64,000 nt of DNA, from assembly GCA_963693305.1 (NCBI GenBank), contig OY855915.1, positions 11,865,340-11,929,339 on the forward strand. The letters run 5' to 3'. The notes beneath the pieces were generated by a model. That model searched no databases, was not told the origin of the DNA, and saw nothing but the letters and a program-made list of their open reading frames with translations. How positions within the stretch are numbered: position 1 is the stretch's first letter; every line of letters begins with the position of its first letter. Below, in pieces: positions 1 to 11,340 of the stretch. Position numbers and translations under genes: made by a program. This stretch comes from Meandrina meandrites. Its lineage: Eukaryota; Cnidaria; Anthozoa; Scleractinia; Meandrinidae.

Positions 1-1400
1 GGAAGAGGATGGATTGACTTCTTTTCTTATGTTGGAAGAAGCAAAGATGTTTCGATATAACTTTCTAGAAGGGCACAATGTCTGAGGAAACGTCCGTTAT
101 TCAGCGTCAACACACAGAAATATAGTCGCCATTTTGGCGACGAAATTTCTAAATTTCAAGCCTCTAGTCGATATATTTTAACCAAGAATTATGGCAAGTT
201 TCTTATGTGTTAAACAAATTAAATGTTGGTCGATCCGCGGTTCATGTTGTGGCAACTTATTTATCACGCTAATTCTTAAAATTCGAGTAGGTTGTTTATC
301 AAAGTAGGCGGCGAAAACGTGTGGAGTAGCCGGCGAGTTTCGCCGGCTGCCGGCTCTTATTGAAAACCCTGACCAATGGTATATTTTTTCCCACTCGCAC
401 GTTTGTGTTAAAGGCCGTAAAAGAGCCAGGAATTTTTTTTTTTTTTTTTTTTTTGGGGGGGGGGGGGGGGGGGTGAGCGCTAATAAAAGCCTTCTGGACT
501 GTGAGTCAATGGGTTAGTGCATCACAAATCGCTTTCAATACTAACATTTCCCCAACGCATACTCCATGCGAAATAGTCGAATCTCGAAGAGATCTTTGAT
601 TTCTTTCAAGGCAGCACCAGGGTGATGTGGACCCGATGTTAACCTCCCATCCTCCCGCCAAAAAAAATTGAACAAAAGAAGAATTAGACAAACTAGTGAT
701 TTTAAAACAAAACAATATAAACATTGAAGAAACAAATATATACCATTTCTATTCCATGTTCTTTCATTTATTGCCAACCTTGAGCTCAACTGTCAGGAAA
801 GGAGAATGTTGAATTGAAACAGCAAGGATCTTGCTTGCAGTGTCATGGATTATTATAGGCTGCTCACAAAGTATTGTTACAGTTGTTTATAAACTGGCAA
901 ACCAATATAAATAATGAGGGAGTTGGGATTAATTAAGTCATATGACCCTCAGGTCTTCTCTTTGTTAGTGTTATCATTCTATATTTGTCTGTTCCCCAAT
1001 TCATTAGCTCTTGTTGGGTCACTAGAAAGTTAAAAACAGAAACTCCCAAAAAACATATTTTTATCTTAAGAAAGCATTTTAATGAACTGATCTTGTTTTG
1101 CACTCACCATTTGTTTGGTTTTGAAGAAATCCCCTTAACTAATAATACCAACCCCTACTTATAACTTTATTTTTTATGGAAAAACCCTAAAAAGCCAGGA
1201 ATTTCATCGAAATTCACTTGCATTACTTTTGCACAATACTGCACAAGCTGCGCAGATGCATTGCATGCACAAAGCTACAGCTGCGTTGTCCAATGACACC
1301 AGATAACTAAACTTGTTTTTCTTTGTCACTTTTCAGCTGCTGTTTCTAGTGGATGGACCAGTGATGCTGCCACAGGAATGATCACTCCTAAGAAGACAGG
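1..1400. other. No gene recognised; homopolymer tract
   Basis: I see no convincing exon here. A poly-T run followed by a long poly-G run occupies about 428-473. The short open frames have no recognisable domain and no splice-like borders that I can support. Confidence 0.5.
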
Positions 1401-1407
1401 TATAAAG

Positions 1408-1621
1408 TCGCAATTGCGGTCGTTTCGCCCGAAATTCCGTTCGCCCGAAAGAAAGTCGATTCGCCCGGACGAAAAGTCGTTTCGCCCGGTATATTCTACA
1501 AAGTTCGCTTCCAACGATCACTAACGTAATCACACTTTTCTCACGCTTAAAGAACGAGATATATTCTACGTCGTACATTTGGAGCGAGCTCGGTCAAAAA
1601 CCCATTTCGGGCGAAATGACC
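1408..1621. repeat. CGCCCGAA-rich interspersed repeat
   Basis: The unit TTCGCCCG occurs four times between 1425 and 1490, with spacers of about 15-20 bases. It returns in inverted orientation (CGGGCGAAATGACC) at about 1608-1621. The arrangement looks like a small inverted-repeat element lying directly before the tRNA-derived SINE. I cannot name a family, and I see no clear target duplication. Confidence 0.4.
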
Positions 1622-1629
1622 GCTTACCA

Positions 1630-1935
1630 AAGTCGGTGTCTTGGTAGAGCGCCGGACTACCATGCGGGAGGTTTCGGGTTCGAGCCCCAGACCGGACCGA
1701 CAAATGGTTAGATATTCTAGTCTTCTCGGATAAAGACGATAAACTGTAGGCCCCGTCTCCTGCATCTTCACTGTTATTGTCAGCAGGAGACGTTAACGAA
1801 CCCACACACGCATCGTAAAGAGTAGGGCACGAAGTTCCCGGTGCTGTGGACTGGTTTTTGCCCGTTGTGCTGTTGAAATCTACCTTACAATCCGAGGGTA
1901 AATAGAATATTCACTTCACTTCACATCTTACAATG
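1630..1935 (+). mobile_element. tRNA-derived SINE
   Basis: The head (about 1634-1702) reads as a degenerate tRNA. It has an A-box-like stretch (TTGGTAGAGCGCCGGACT), a good B box (GGTTCGAGCCCC) and ends able to pair (GTCGGT with ACCGAC). It is followed by a body of about 230 nt and a short CACTT-type tail at about 1911-1924. The D arm is shortened, so this is not a functional tRNA gene. A pol III-transcribed SINE is the best reading. Confidence 0.6.
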
Positions 1936-3765
1936 CCAGGGACTGGCAAAATTTGTCCCCTACTGCAAACTACAACAACATGTACAGTGTATCTCCCCTT
2001 ATATGTCCAAAATTGATGACAATTAAGGAAGAAACTACATAAGCCACCTGATTAAACCTAGAAACTTCAGCTTGGCCTCACACAAACTTTTAAATTCTCC
2101 CAAACGCGCTTTGTAAACACTACCATATCTTTTCAACGTCTGCAGTCAATGCAGGTACTACACGAGTATGCCACGCATGAAATGATCATACTTTTAAACT
2201 CAGTTCACTGTAGGCAACACAATGAAGTGAAAAGGGATCTTCACACTTACGTACCACTTGTTAAGTTGGTTTCCAGACTCCACCCTGGTTCAAGCCTCCG
2301 GACGATCCCGAAGTATTCCGTGACGCGCAAAAAAGAACCCTCTTGTGCCCAAGGTAGCCTGACTGCTTTGCAGTCAACATATTATCGCGAGTTCGCTGTT
2401 CCAAATGCGGTTTCTAAAACGTTTTTTGGCTGTTCGGTTCTCCAATAAAAAAAGGTCGATGATGGTGAAAAAGGTCTGGAATAGGCTTTGAATTGGGGTG
2501 GGGAAGAGAAGCCATTTTGGGCTCTTCAGTGTGATTCGAACCCATGGTTTTTCCGATTTTGTCCAGCTATCCAGTGATCTACTATAACAACAAAAACGTT
2601 TTGGCCTTGAATTTTCGGACGATACACTTTGAATAAACACCTACGGACGATTTGTACACATTTCGGACGTCTTTGCGTGAAATTTCGGGCCTTATACTTT
2701 GAGCGCCTTTTTCCATCGAGGAAGAGTGAAAACGATATCTAATTCGTCTCCATGACTTTATATCACAAAGCTGACGATAAACTAAAAAGCTGACCGACCG
2801 TGCAAAGCTGATTGATCATGATGAGCAACGAAACAAGTCAGACCCTGAGCAACAGAAGCTGGTGAACTTTGAAGACCCAGTCGTACAGTTTGAAGACGAC
2901 AATTAACTATTAAATATATATTAGTGGTTAGCCCGTTGTGTTTTTATAAGCTTTGCTTGTCTTAAAATTCTTTCTTGGGACTTAATTTGCTGTAGCATTT
3001 TCTCTAGTATATATATGCACTGTACACACTCCAATTTGTTCGGACGGAAAAAAATTCGGATACAGGCTTTCTTCTCTGAAAGTTTATCGGTCCGAACGTT
3101 TTCGTGTTCGTCTCTGTGATCTGCAAGAGATAGCTCGGTTTGTAGATTACACAAAGTCTTGTTTTCTCATACAAATAATATTGATATCATAAATGATATC
3201 AGCCCTCTTCATCGTTGTATAATTGACGAGTCGAATACAGTAGACAGTACACATATCGCTTATTTCTGTTTTTTTGCGTGTTTGCTTTGCAGAACTTCCA
3301 CAAAAGGAAATCCCTCTCACAAGTGAACAGGAACTTGCATTGTTGACAGATTATGTCTCGTTCCTTGAAAATTAACTAACAAAAGAAAAGAAAAGATCTG
3401 TTCAAACATAACTTTTGTCATACAAGAAATTAGAAATAAAAATGTAAATATTGTCAGAAGACTCAAACTATAGTTAGTTCAGGCAAGGAACCCAAAACTG
3501 GAAAGTTGGGTCTTGAATATTTAATTCGTGCTTGAATACCTTTTTTGCCGTAAACAGCTTGCGCATATTAAAAAAAAAGAAAACCCAGACTGTTTTATAT
3601 TTCTTTCTGTTTTATTGCGCATCTCCAGTAAAATGTAAATGTGTCGGGAAGGGACTCACACCACATTCACTGAACCAGTCAGATTCATTGGTCACGCGCA
3701 TTTTCCCGCGCTTGGCACAAGATCCGTGTATTTGCTTTGAATTTTCATTGGTTCATTGTGATTGC
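1936..3765. other. No gene recognised
   Basis: No exon or repeat can be named here with confidence. On the minus strand at about 2514-2590 there is a B-box-like GGGTTCGAATCAC after a tRNA-like stretch, which could be the head of another old SINE, but the A box is poor. Confidence 0.4.
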
Positions 3766-3771
3766 TTTATT
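3766..3771 (-). terminator. Polyadenylation signal of the 4-kb family gene
   Basis: An AATAAA hexamer on the minus strand lies 57 nt beyond the TAA stop of the small membrane-protein gene at 3829-4620. Position and orientation fit a poly(A) signal, but the hexamer alone is weak evidence in AT-rich DNA. Confidence 0.45.
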
Positions 3772-3828
3772 TTGGCTTTACGGCATTCAATTGAAATACG
3801 CTAAGTGAAATACGCAAATTTTTATTTT

Positions 3829-4620
3829 TTACGATAGTAAATCATTTTGTTCGTTAACAGTCAGAGAAAGTAGGCATGCCCATACAAACAACAAAAGACT
3901 CAATAAAAATCCAGCAATTGGAGCAAACCAACCTGAAAAGGAAAAAGAAACAACTCGTATAAGCCGAAATCGACGTGTTCTTTATCCATTTGATTTTATT
4001 ATTATCCCTTAACGCTTTTCACAGTTGTTTTAAAATTTAGTGTGTTGGCTCCGAGCTCGAGCCCTGGCCAGGGTCATTGTGTCGTGTCGTGTTGTTGTGT
4101 TGTGTTGTGTTGTGTTGTGTTGTGTTGTGTTGTGTTGTGTTGTGTTGTGTTGTGTTGTGTTGTGTTGTGTTGTGCCAGGGAGAATGAGCAACACTTGTAC
4201 TCCTAGTCGCTTAGTGCTACTGAAATGCTACACTGTCGGGATAAGCCCCGGCAGTGTGGACCACTTTGACCTGGGTGCGACATAAAGCAGCATTTCATTG
4301 CTTTGTTTTTCTATTTTGTCTTCGACGACATATCAGGATAGTTTTTGATAGCAACTTTACGTACTAAACTTACCAATTTCTTCACAATTTGCACTCAAAC
4401 AAGTTTGCTGCTCGCTGGAAAATTGATCGTGAACCATTCGGAAACATTCGGAAGTTTCCGAAATTGCTGGTGGAATCATCGGTTTCTCTCGTGCTGGAAG
4501 ACTGAGGGTCCTTCTTGAGCGATGCGACGCGAGAGTTGGCGGGGGATTAAAGGAATGGCTCCTGAAGGCCCGTGTTTGTACATTGCTTGTGGGTAAAGAG
4601 AGCGTGACACGATCAGACAT
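3829..4620 (-). CDS. Small tail-anchored membrane protein, subtype A copy 1
   Basis: Family not recognised; function unknown. The coding exons are 4374-4620 and 3829-3932, joined by a GT-AG intron (donor GTAAGT, acceptor TTTTCAG, phase 1), giving 116 aa. Residues 1-82 are soluble and basic, rich in Ser and Pro. They start MSDRVTLSLP and carry RSHS followed by a Pro run, then RRTLSLP. A Cys- and acidic-containing linker follows. The last exon encodes one hydrophobic helix (WFAPIAGFLLSLLLFVWAC) and a 14-residue polar tail, so the protein should be C-terminally anchored with its N-terminus in the cytosol. An acceptor-like TTTTGTAG lies 18 nt before the ATG, suggesting an upstream non-coding exon. 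The intron contains a SINE with a pentanucleotide microsatellite. The closest relative is at 29667-30841; the subtype B copies share the exon layout and intron phase. The gene model is well supported by the paralogues. Expression is not shown. Confidence 0.75.
4036..4285 (+). mobile_element. SINE-like repeat carrying a (TTGTG)n microsatellite
   Basis: The stretch before the microsatellite (CCGAGCTCGAGCCCTGGCC) resembles a tRNA-derived head. The stretch after it (ACTCCTAGTCGCTT and GGGATAAGCCCCGG) resembles the body of a SINE that is common in coral genomes. The copy lies entirely inside the intron of the small membrane-protein gene, antisense to it. Family assignment rests on memory of coral repeats. 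Confidence 0.5.
4081..4174 (+). repeat. (TTGTG)n pentanucleotide microsatellite
   Basis: About 16 near-perfect TTGTG units lie in the middle of the SINE-like repeat. The two first units are degenerate (GTCGT), as expected at the edge of an expanding array. Confidence 0.9.
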
Positions 4621-4659
4621 TACGTGACTTGAAGTACACTACAAAAGAAGAAATCACGC

Positions 4660-5568
4660 ATTCACTCTATGACAACCAAGCAAAAGGTGAACAGAAACGC
4701 AAATTACAAATTTGTAAGATTTGCGATAAAATAAGGGATAAATCAAAATACAAATACGGTAAAAGGAAGAAGAGATGGATTCAAAACAAGCGAACAATTA
4801 TGTGGTTTTGAATTTAATTATCTTCGACGGCTTTCTAAAATTGGTAACAAAATTCAGAATCATTCAATCCTAACCCTCATTTTGTCATTTTGTGCTTTTA
4901 ATCATCGATATAAACTCCAATAACATCCCGCAAGACTAGTTTTTTTTTTCTGATTGGCTAATTCTTGTGGGCCATTTTCCCGTAGCTTCGCGTTCTCCCT
5001 TATTCTATCGCAGAAAGGGGATTTGTCACGGGTTTTTACAGATTTTTGAACAGCCAAAATATGTATTTGCGTTGTAGGAAACCTAAAACTAATGGTCCAT
5101 TCGTATTGACAATTGCTACATAAGAGAACTGAAACTGTTAACAAGCGTCTTCGGCTACGGATGGCTACTAAGGATGGAAATTCTTTACAAGTATTTTCAG
5201 AATAGTTTAGACCAAAAATTCGGCGAAATCCCCGTGACATATAGCTCCACTGAAGAACTGACGATCACTGCAGCTATGTGGCTATTGAGTTACAGACGCA
5301 GCTGTGGGCTTAGCTTAAAGTACTCACGTGAATATGCCTCTTTCGTGGCTACGAGCCCCCCACGTAGTTGTTATCACAGGGTTAGTAAGCGTTCCAAAAT
5401 GATTCTGTTCAATTCAAATTAGGATTTGTGCTAGTTAAGTCGATTTGTCAAAGCTGAACGAAACATAATTTTCTACAAAAACGATGCTCGACTCCACAAG
5501 TACTTTATCACTCAGGTGTTAGTGTAAAATGTAAATACGTTGGACAACTGAACAATGCATTCAGCATA
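4660..5568. other. Upstream region of the 4-kb family gene; nothing recognised
   Basis: Two overlapping open frames (4902-5240 minus and 5174-5422 plus) have no recognisable domain. The promoter and any 5' non-coding exon of the gene at 3829-4620 probably lie here, but I cannot place them. Confidence 0.35.
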
Positions 5569-5709
5569 CAGTTGAAACCCGCTATTTCGAACCGTCAGGG
5601 GAAACGAAAAATAGTTCGAAATAGCCGATAGTAAATGACTGAAGGGCAAGTCCAAGGGGAATGAGTTTTAGTTCGAAATAACCGAGTTCGAATTAGCGGG
5701 GTCTAACTG
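5569..5709. mobile_element. pogo/Tigger-like MITE
   Basis: The ends are 24-bp imperfect terminal inverted repeats starting CAGTT and containing CCCGCTA-TTCGAAC, with about 20 of 24 positions agreeing. The element is flanked by TA on both sides (5567-5568 and 5710-5711). CAGT ends, a TA target duplication and a size of 141 bp fit a non-autonomous Tc1/mariner-pogo element. Confidence 0.8.
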
Positions 5710-5711
5710 TA

Positions 5712-8677
5712 TTTCATTTTAAAAGAAAATTAGCTTCTCAACTAGATTTTAATGTGGAGAAACTCACCTTTTTGGCAGCGTTTTGTCAGTTTATTTGCCC
5801 ACGGAGTGTGCAAAAAAACGTGAATAGTCTTTCTCTATCATTCAGCCTGGTGATTTCTACGTAAATTTTGTAAAATTAATCTGTCCAATGAAAGCACAAT
5901 CCCCTAATTATGTCAATTCTTAGAGCAGGTGAAATTACTGTGCAAAATCAGTTCAGTATAAAATAAAACGAGAAGAAGGAAAGAAGATTAGATAAATACA
6001 AGAAATAGACTTCTGCTTTTCTTTTGGCTTTATAGCCAATAACACAGATAGGATGTTTGTAAATGATTTTTTTTTCAAGCATATATTTAAGAACAAACAA
6101 AAAATATCGAACATGCAAATTGCTATCAATTCAGTTGATCGTTGTTTACGTTGAGTCGGGGCAGTAATAATGTTTGAAGATAACCGAAGGAAATTACCTT
6201 TCACGAAATGTTTGCATAACAAAGGAAAGGCTCTAATTAATAACTTAAAAGATTATAAAATAAACACTTTTGAAAAGAAAGAAAAAACGTAAAAAATTGA
6301 TAAAATTAATATCAGAAAAGAAACAACGAACAGGCGATATTTGATGTTTATAAAAAATGGCCGGAAGAAAAACGTAAAAATTCTACTCATTGTGGAGTGA
6401 GCCCTTTATATCAAAGTAGCTTTGCATGAATACAAAACTAAAAAGAACGTCCATAGTTTCTAAACATGACTTTTAACAACCATTGGCTTGATTTTTTTGA
6501 AATGGTGACACGAGACATTCAAGCAATTGTAAGGGTTTTTAACATAAGTAAATACAGTAATAAAAAATTGAATTCTAAATATATTTTCTTCAGAGATAAA
6601 TGCAAGACTATAGCTTGATTTTCGAGAATTTTAGTATTATTTATCTTTTTATGTAATTGTTTCTTATTATTGTTTCTAAACACGAATGTTACTGTTTGGA
6701 AGAGCTTGCAAGGCTTTAAAAAGAACAAATAAAACGAAGCCTTTTGATTTTCCAAAACGAACTGAAGAAATTTTAGAAAACTTTGCTCAGTTATGTAATT
6801 AAACGCTATTGATTCATGATACATAGCCTTATTTCTGGCAATAAAAAAGATAGCCTTTTACTGTTTCATAGTCATAGAATATTTCATCACTTTTGTTGGA
6901 TACCTGCGCGAGTACGCAAGGTCAGTAACATTAACACTGGAACTGTGTTAATTATATGTAACGTTGTTGAAAAAAATCTGAAATAATATTTAGGGAAGGA
7001 AATTAATGTTTTCTGCTTAATACTCCTAAAACCCCCAGGTTACTGTACAAGTATTCCTTCGTATTGATTTGTGCCTTGTTCTTTTTATTTTCTTCGTTGA
7101 TGATACAACAATTTTGCAGTTTAACTGATGAACCAGAAATGATTATGTAGAGGACAACTGGTGTAAAAGGTAAAGAGAAAATAACGCGAGTCAAATTTTG
7201 GAGATTTGCAGCCAGAAGGAAACAAATTGGGAAAAACTTGAAAACTCTTGATCGCTCAGTGCTCCATGATATTTTTAAAAGGGGCTACAATGTACGGCTT
7301 CACACGGTAGGATTGTCTCCTTAATGTTTGATGATTGGAGTAGATGTGTTTTCAAAACGTATTAGGATGCCTTAAAGAGACATACAGCACATTACGTTAT
7401 TAAACGATTAGCATCTACACATTTATTGCTTGTGCGACTGATTAAAGTCTAATTTTAATAAACATTTGAGAATCTTTTTCCTAAGGCGGTGGACGACACA
7501 AAACAGGAACTTAATAAGTCAACACGGCATATGCAAATCAAAACAAGAGCGAAATATTAAATCAGTGCTTGAAGCAAAGGTTTAGAACTAATTCACATTT
7601 TTTCCTCTGATTTTTTGTACAGAAAAGTAGTAAAATAGTTTATTCTCCAAATCGTTAGTCCAATACTTATAAGTTGTCGGTAAAATACATGTAAACGTTT
7701 GTCAAAAACAGAATCCAAGAGGCAGCAAATGATTGCTAAAAATTTATAGCTTAACGAAATTTGCTTTCTACAACCGCTGTAACTATTATTGTAATACGAA
7801 TTAAGGAGAGTTTTTGAAATGGAAGGTAAAACAACAACGGTTAACAGAGATGAAAAAATATTATCCCGTCAATTTAACTCTTTCTTGTTCGAAAACACCA
7901 TCAATGTAACTTGCTGTCCATTTACGAGGTTAAAGCAGCATTTTCGTTATTATTCTTCAAATTATGTTCGACCTTGCTTACCTGTAGTCATAAAAGGCGA
8001 ACAACAACTGAGATTTCAATTGGTAACCAACTGAACTTGCTTGTTTCCAGCATGGGAGGCAAGCTATGAAGGCAAAACTCTGCGGTATAGAGTGAATGGC
8101 GCCTTAAGTGCCAAGACAAGTACAGCCCACGTGAATAGATCACTCGAGTACTCCGCGACTTTCAAATACAGCTGAATTCTTTGCTAAAGTGCAAAAGTTA
8201 AATATATCCATCTTCAGTTTAACATTTTTCTTTTGTTCACTTTTACGTAATTTCCTGACTGCTCAAGTGAATTTTTAAATTAAAATCACGATGCGTCACA
8301 TTTGCGCCTTGAGCGCGCCATAAGTTGGAATTTAATTAACAATAAGTGCAATAAGTCAGAGCAAAAGCATAAAAGTCGCACCTATTGAATTTACCATAAC
8401 AAGCATTGACAAGGATAGAACTTTTGCTGTCTCTGTTGTTTTTTGTAAAGTTTGAACTGGAAGTTGGTTCAAAGGATAAGGATTCAAAAAGAGACATGAG
8501 AAAATTTTAAGCTGATTTGCTTTCGGAATGCCCAGAAGGATGATTAAAAAATTCTATATATATTTTGAAAGATTATAATGGCTATATAAAGAATATTTCT
8601 AACCATTGGAGGCACAAGGGTGACCCTCTGTCCTTGCTTGCTTGATATTGAAAATATATCTCGCAACAAGTTCAACC
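5712..8677. other. No gene recognised
   Basis: About 3 kb of AT-rich sequence. The open frames at 5953-6222, 6519-6824 and 7819-8034 have low-complexity composition and no domain I know. I see no repeat border. Confidence 0.4.
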
Positions 8678-8815
8678 GTTGTGCGTAACACGGCATATTT
8701 CAAACAAATTGTTCAACATCAGAGAGGTAAACTCTCAGTGGTAACTGAAACTCTCAGAGTTAACCTCTCTGGTGATTAACAAATTTGTTCGAAATATACC
8801 GTGTTACGTACAATG
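8678..8815. mobile_element. Short inverted-repeat element (MITE-like)
   Basis: Imperfect arms of about 60 bp face each other: GTAACACGGCATATTTC at 8684 and GAAATATACCGTGTTAC at 8791. Both arms also share AGAGAGGT and ACTCTCAG segments near the centre. I see no target duplication, so only the fold-back structure is supported. Confidence 0.6.
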
Positions 8816-8962
8816 TGTATGTTCTATAACATCTGGTCCGATATAAAGCATGCGTCTCGACGATCTACAGAAGTAATTCCCAGTCCGAGAGGCCTGGGAG
8901 CAAATGTCTGGTAATCGACGTTTCCTTTGTAGCTAATATTCGACTCACTCCACTGTGGATGC

Positions 8963-9034
8963 CTCGTTAGCTCAGTGGTTAGGGCACCTTCCATGAGATC
9001 GGAGTTTCGTGGGTTTGAATCCTGCTCGTGGCAT
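8963..9034 (+). tRNA. tRNA-like sequence, probably a degenerate tRNA-Met or SINE head
   Basis: The sequence has a canonical A box (TAGCTCAGTGG), a near-canonical B box (GGTTTGAATCC) and a cloverleaf-like order of arms. The 5' GCCTCGTTAGC resembles elongator tRNA-Met. The acceptor stem has two T-T mismatches, and the anticodon stem has a C-C mismatch with an apparent loop triplet GAG instead of CAT. It is therefore unlikely to be a working tRNA. A tRNA pseudogene or the promoter head of a SINE is the likely identity. Confidence 0.55.
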
Positions 9035-10526
9035 TAGATTTTTTCCAGCATTTGTTGTGTTTACAGTTTACTCTCTGATAATGAACAAGTTAGCCGTTGA
9101 AGTGACAATTTTGATAAATAAAAAGTAGAAAAACAGGGGGAATAAAACAAGTTACCAACTAAAGCCTTGTTATTTTAATTGATTTTCTAGTTTCCCGGCT
9201 AAACTACAAAAAAAAAGATGCTCTTGGTCCCAAATATACCAGTAATATGCCAAACCATAGTGGCATTTTGTCAAAGAAACAACAGTTTATCCACCCAATT
9301 AAACCTTAACCTTTTCAAAGCATTCTAAGTGAAGTGGGTTATACCAGAGCGTAGTTGATTAAGGTTACCGTATACCTTTGGGGGTGCCTCGCGTCCATGC
9401 GGCAAAGCGCATCCGGATTAAACCGTATTAACCGCTATTAAAATGCCAAATCTTCCTTGTCCTTGTAGTTTGCCTTTGAGATGAAACAGCTTAGCATTTT
9501 CAACCTTTTGAATAATTGTATATAATTTTGAGAAATTGGATACGCCCATTGAGATATATTTTAATTTTACATTTTTATCACTTTTTAAGCTTTAGATCTC
9601 TTCAAAGCCTTTGCAAAGTTGTATATTTTAGAATAGATTTACTCCTCAATTAGAGGCATTCTTTTGAAATGCAAAATTTCCACGAAAGACATTTCCTGCG
9701 ATTTTTGTCAAAACATCCATTACGCCATCAAGTTTGTAAACATAAAAGCCGAAACTGAATTGAATTGGAAGCAATTTTCATGTTTGATTATATTTTTTGT
9801 CATCTTGCTTGAAGATTAATCGTGATAAAAGATCCTTATATGGTCACCTTATGTGTTTTTCATTATTCCAAGAAGAATTAAAACATATTTCGAAATTTAA
9901 AGAAATATAAATACAATCGTCAGGTTTTTCACGCTAAAAACCTAAAAAGGCAAGATCAAAATTTATCTTGTCACTTGCTTTCAGAAGCTTTCGGAGAATT
10001 CCAAAGTACCTTTCTTCAAAAATGGTACATTCTCTGCTATAGATCAAATGGATGTAATTTAACGAAACAATCAGACCGTAAACGGAACGTTCATGTTGAG
10101 AAAAAAGGGTTATGTGTTATTGCTAATATGAAACCATTATAGCATAAAAAGTCAAAATTTGAAGACAATTATTTTCGAATTCGCTTAAATGTTTGCAAGT
10201 CAGTGGAGACAATATTTAAGTGATTACAACAGCTTCAGGTTATATTTTTCTTTTCGTATCTCGTTTCTATTTTATCGTATTTGTATCTTCAGGCTAATTT
10301 ACAAAGAACTCATTTTCAATTACGTTTTCGTTGTCCATATTTGTTGACAATAAAAAAATTACTCTCAAACATGCATACACAAGAACCCTTCATTTAATTC
10401 AAAGAAACGCAGTCTAGACGCTTCACACTTTCTCTGGCATTGCGTTTTCTGCAGCTGCAGTACTCGGGAACATGTCTTTTTACAAACAGTGCTTCTGTTA
10501 TTCAAATTTTCCATTCAGTTCAAATA
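9035..10526. other. No gene recognised
   Basis: AT-rich sequence without a domain-bearing open frame, clear splice signals or repeat borders that I can see. Confidence 0.4.
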
Positions 10527-10527
10527 A

Positions 10528-11340
10528 GGGACGGACCATTAGAAAAGTGATGTGGGGGTGGGGGGGGGGGGGGGTATTTTCAGCTTACTCGATTTTCTTT
10601 TTGGGCCATTTCTTGTGCAGAATTTTTTTTTTGTAGGTGAAACCCTCTGCTCGAATTCGTTTTTAGACAAATGTTGCTTTGTTGATCATCGACTAAACTG
10701 TTGAAAACACATTTGTAATGAGTAGTTTTAATACTTGAAGATCAATCCATTTTTGCCATTATGTTTAAAAATATATTAAGAATGGCTAAAATCAAACTGC
10801 AATGTATTGTTATTTTATACCATGTTTTAATGGTTGTTTTCTTCACCCTATACACTTGTCAGCAGTAATTCATATCAAATGTTGTACATTGTAGATTTTA
10901 ACGTTTTTATATAATATCCAGTAGGCAAGACTTGAAAGTCAATTTTTTATCGCCATCGGCGTATGGGGAAAATGTTTGCTGGTTTGGAGGCCGTGTTGAA
11001 CGTATTTTGCTTTAATAAAAGACGTCGGCGAGCGCCGAGTCTGGGGCATAGTTCCCCAGAAAATCTCTGGGCTCGGAAATGCTATTTTCAGCATTCTCCG
11101 CAACATATCTCGTCAAAAAAAATGATTTTGATCAAGTGTAAAAAAAACAGGTATTTTTAGTACTTTTAATTACAAAAAATAATACAAAAAAAGATTTAAA
11201 AAAATAAAATAGGACCTTTCCTTCTGCACGAATTTTCTCCTTTGCCTACCCTTTTGCATGATTTTTTTTTCTTGGCATTTTAATGGATTTTTTTTGTTTT
11301 CCCCTCACCCCCTTCAGCACTTTTCTAATGGTCCTCCCCA
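10528..11340. mobile_element. DNA transposon fragment with GGACCATTAGAAAAGTG ends
   Basis: The left end reads GGGACGGACCATTAGAAAAG. The right end, in inverted orientation, reads GGGGAGGACCATTAGAAAAG. Both run inward into G-rich (left) or C-rich (right, on the plus strand) tracts, so the terminal inverted repeat is about 35 bp. A poly-G run sits at about 10561-10574. No transposase can be read inside and no target duplication is evident. Confidence 0.6.

Noticed and set aside
8963..9034. Functional tRNA gene
   Set aside because: Mismatches in acceptor and anticodon stems and an unsuitable loop triplet; a pseudogene or SINE head is more likely.
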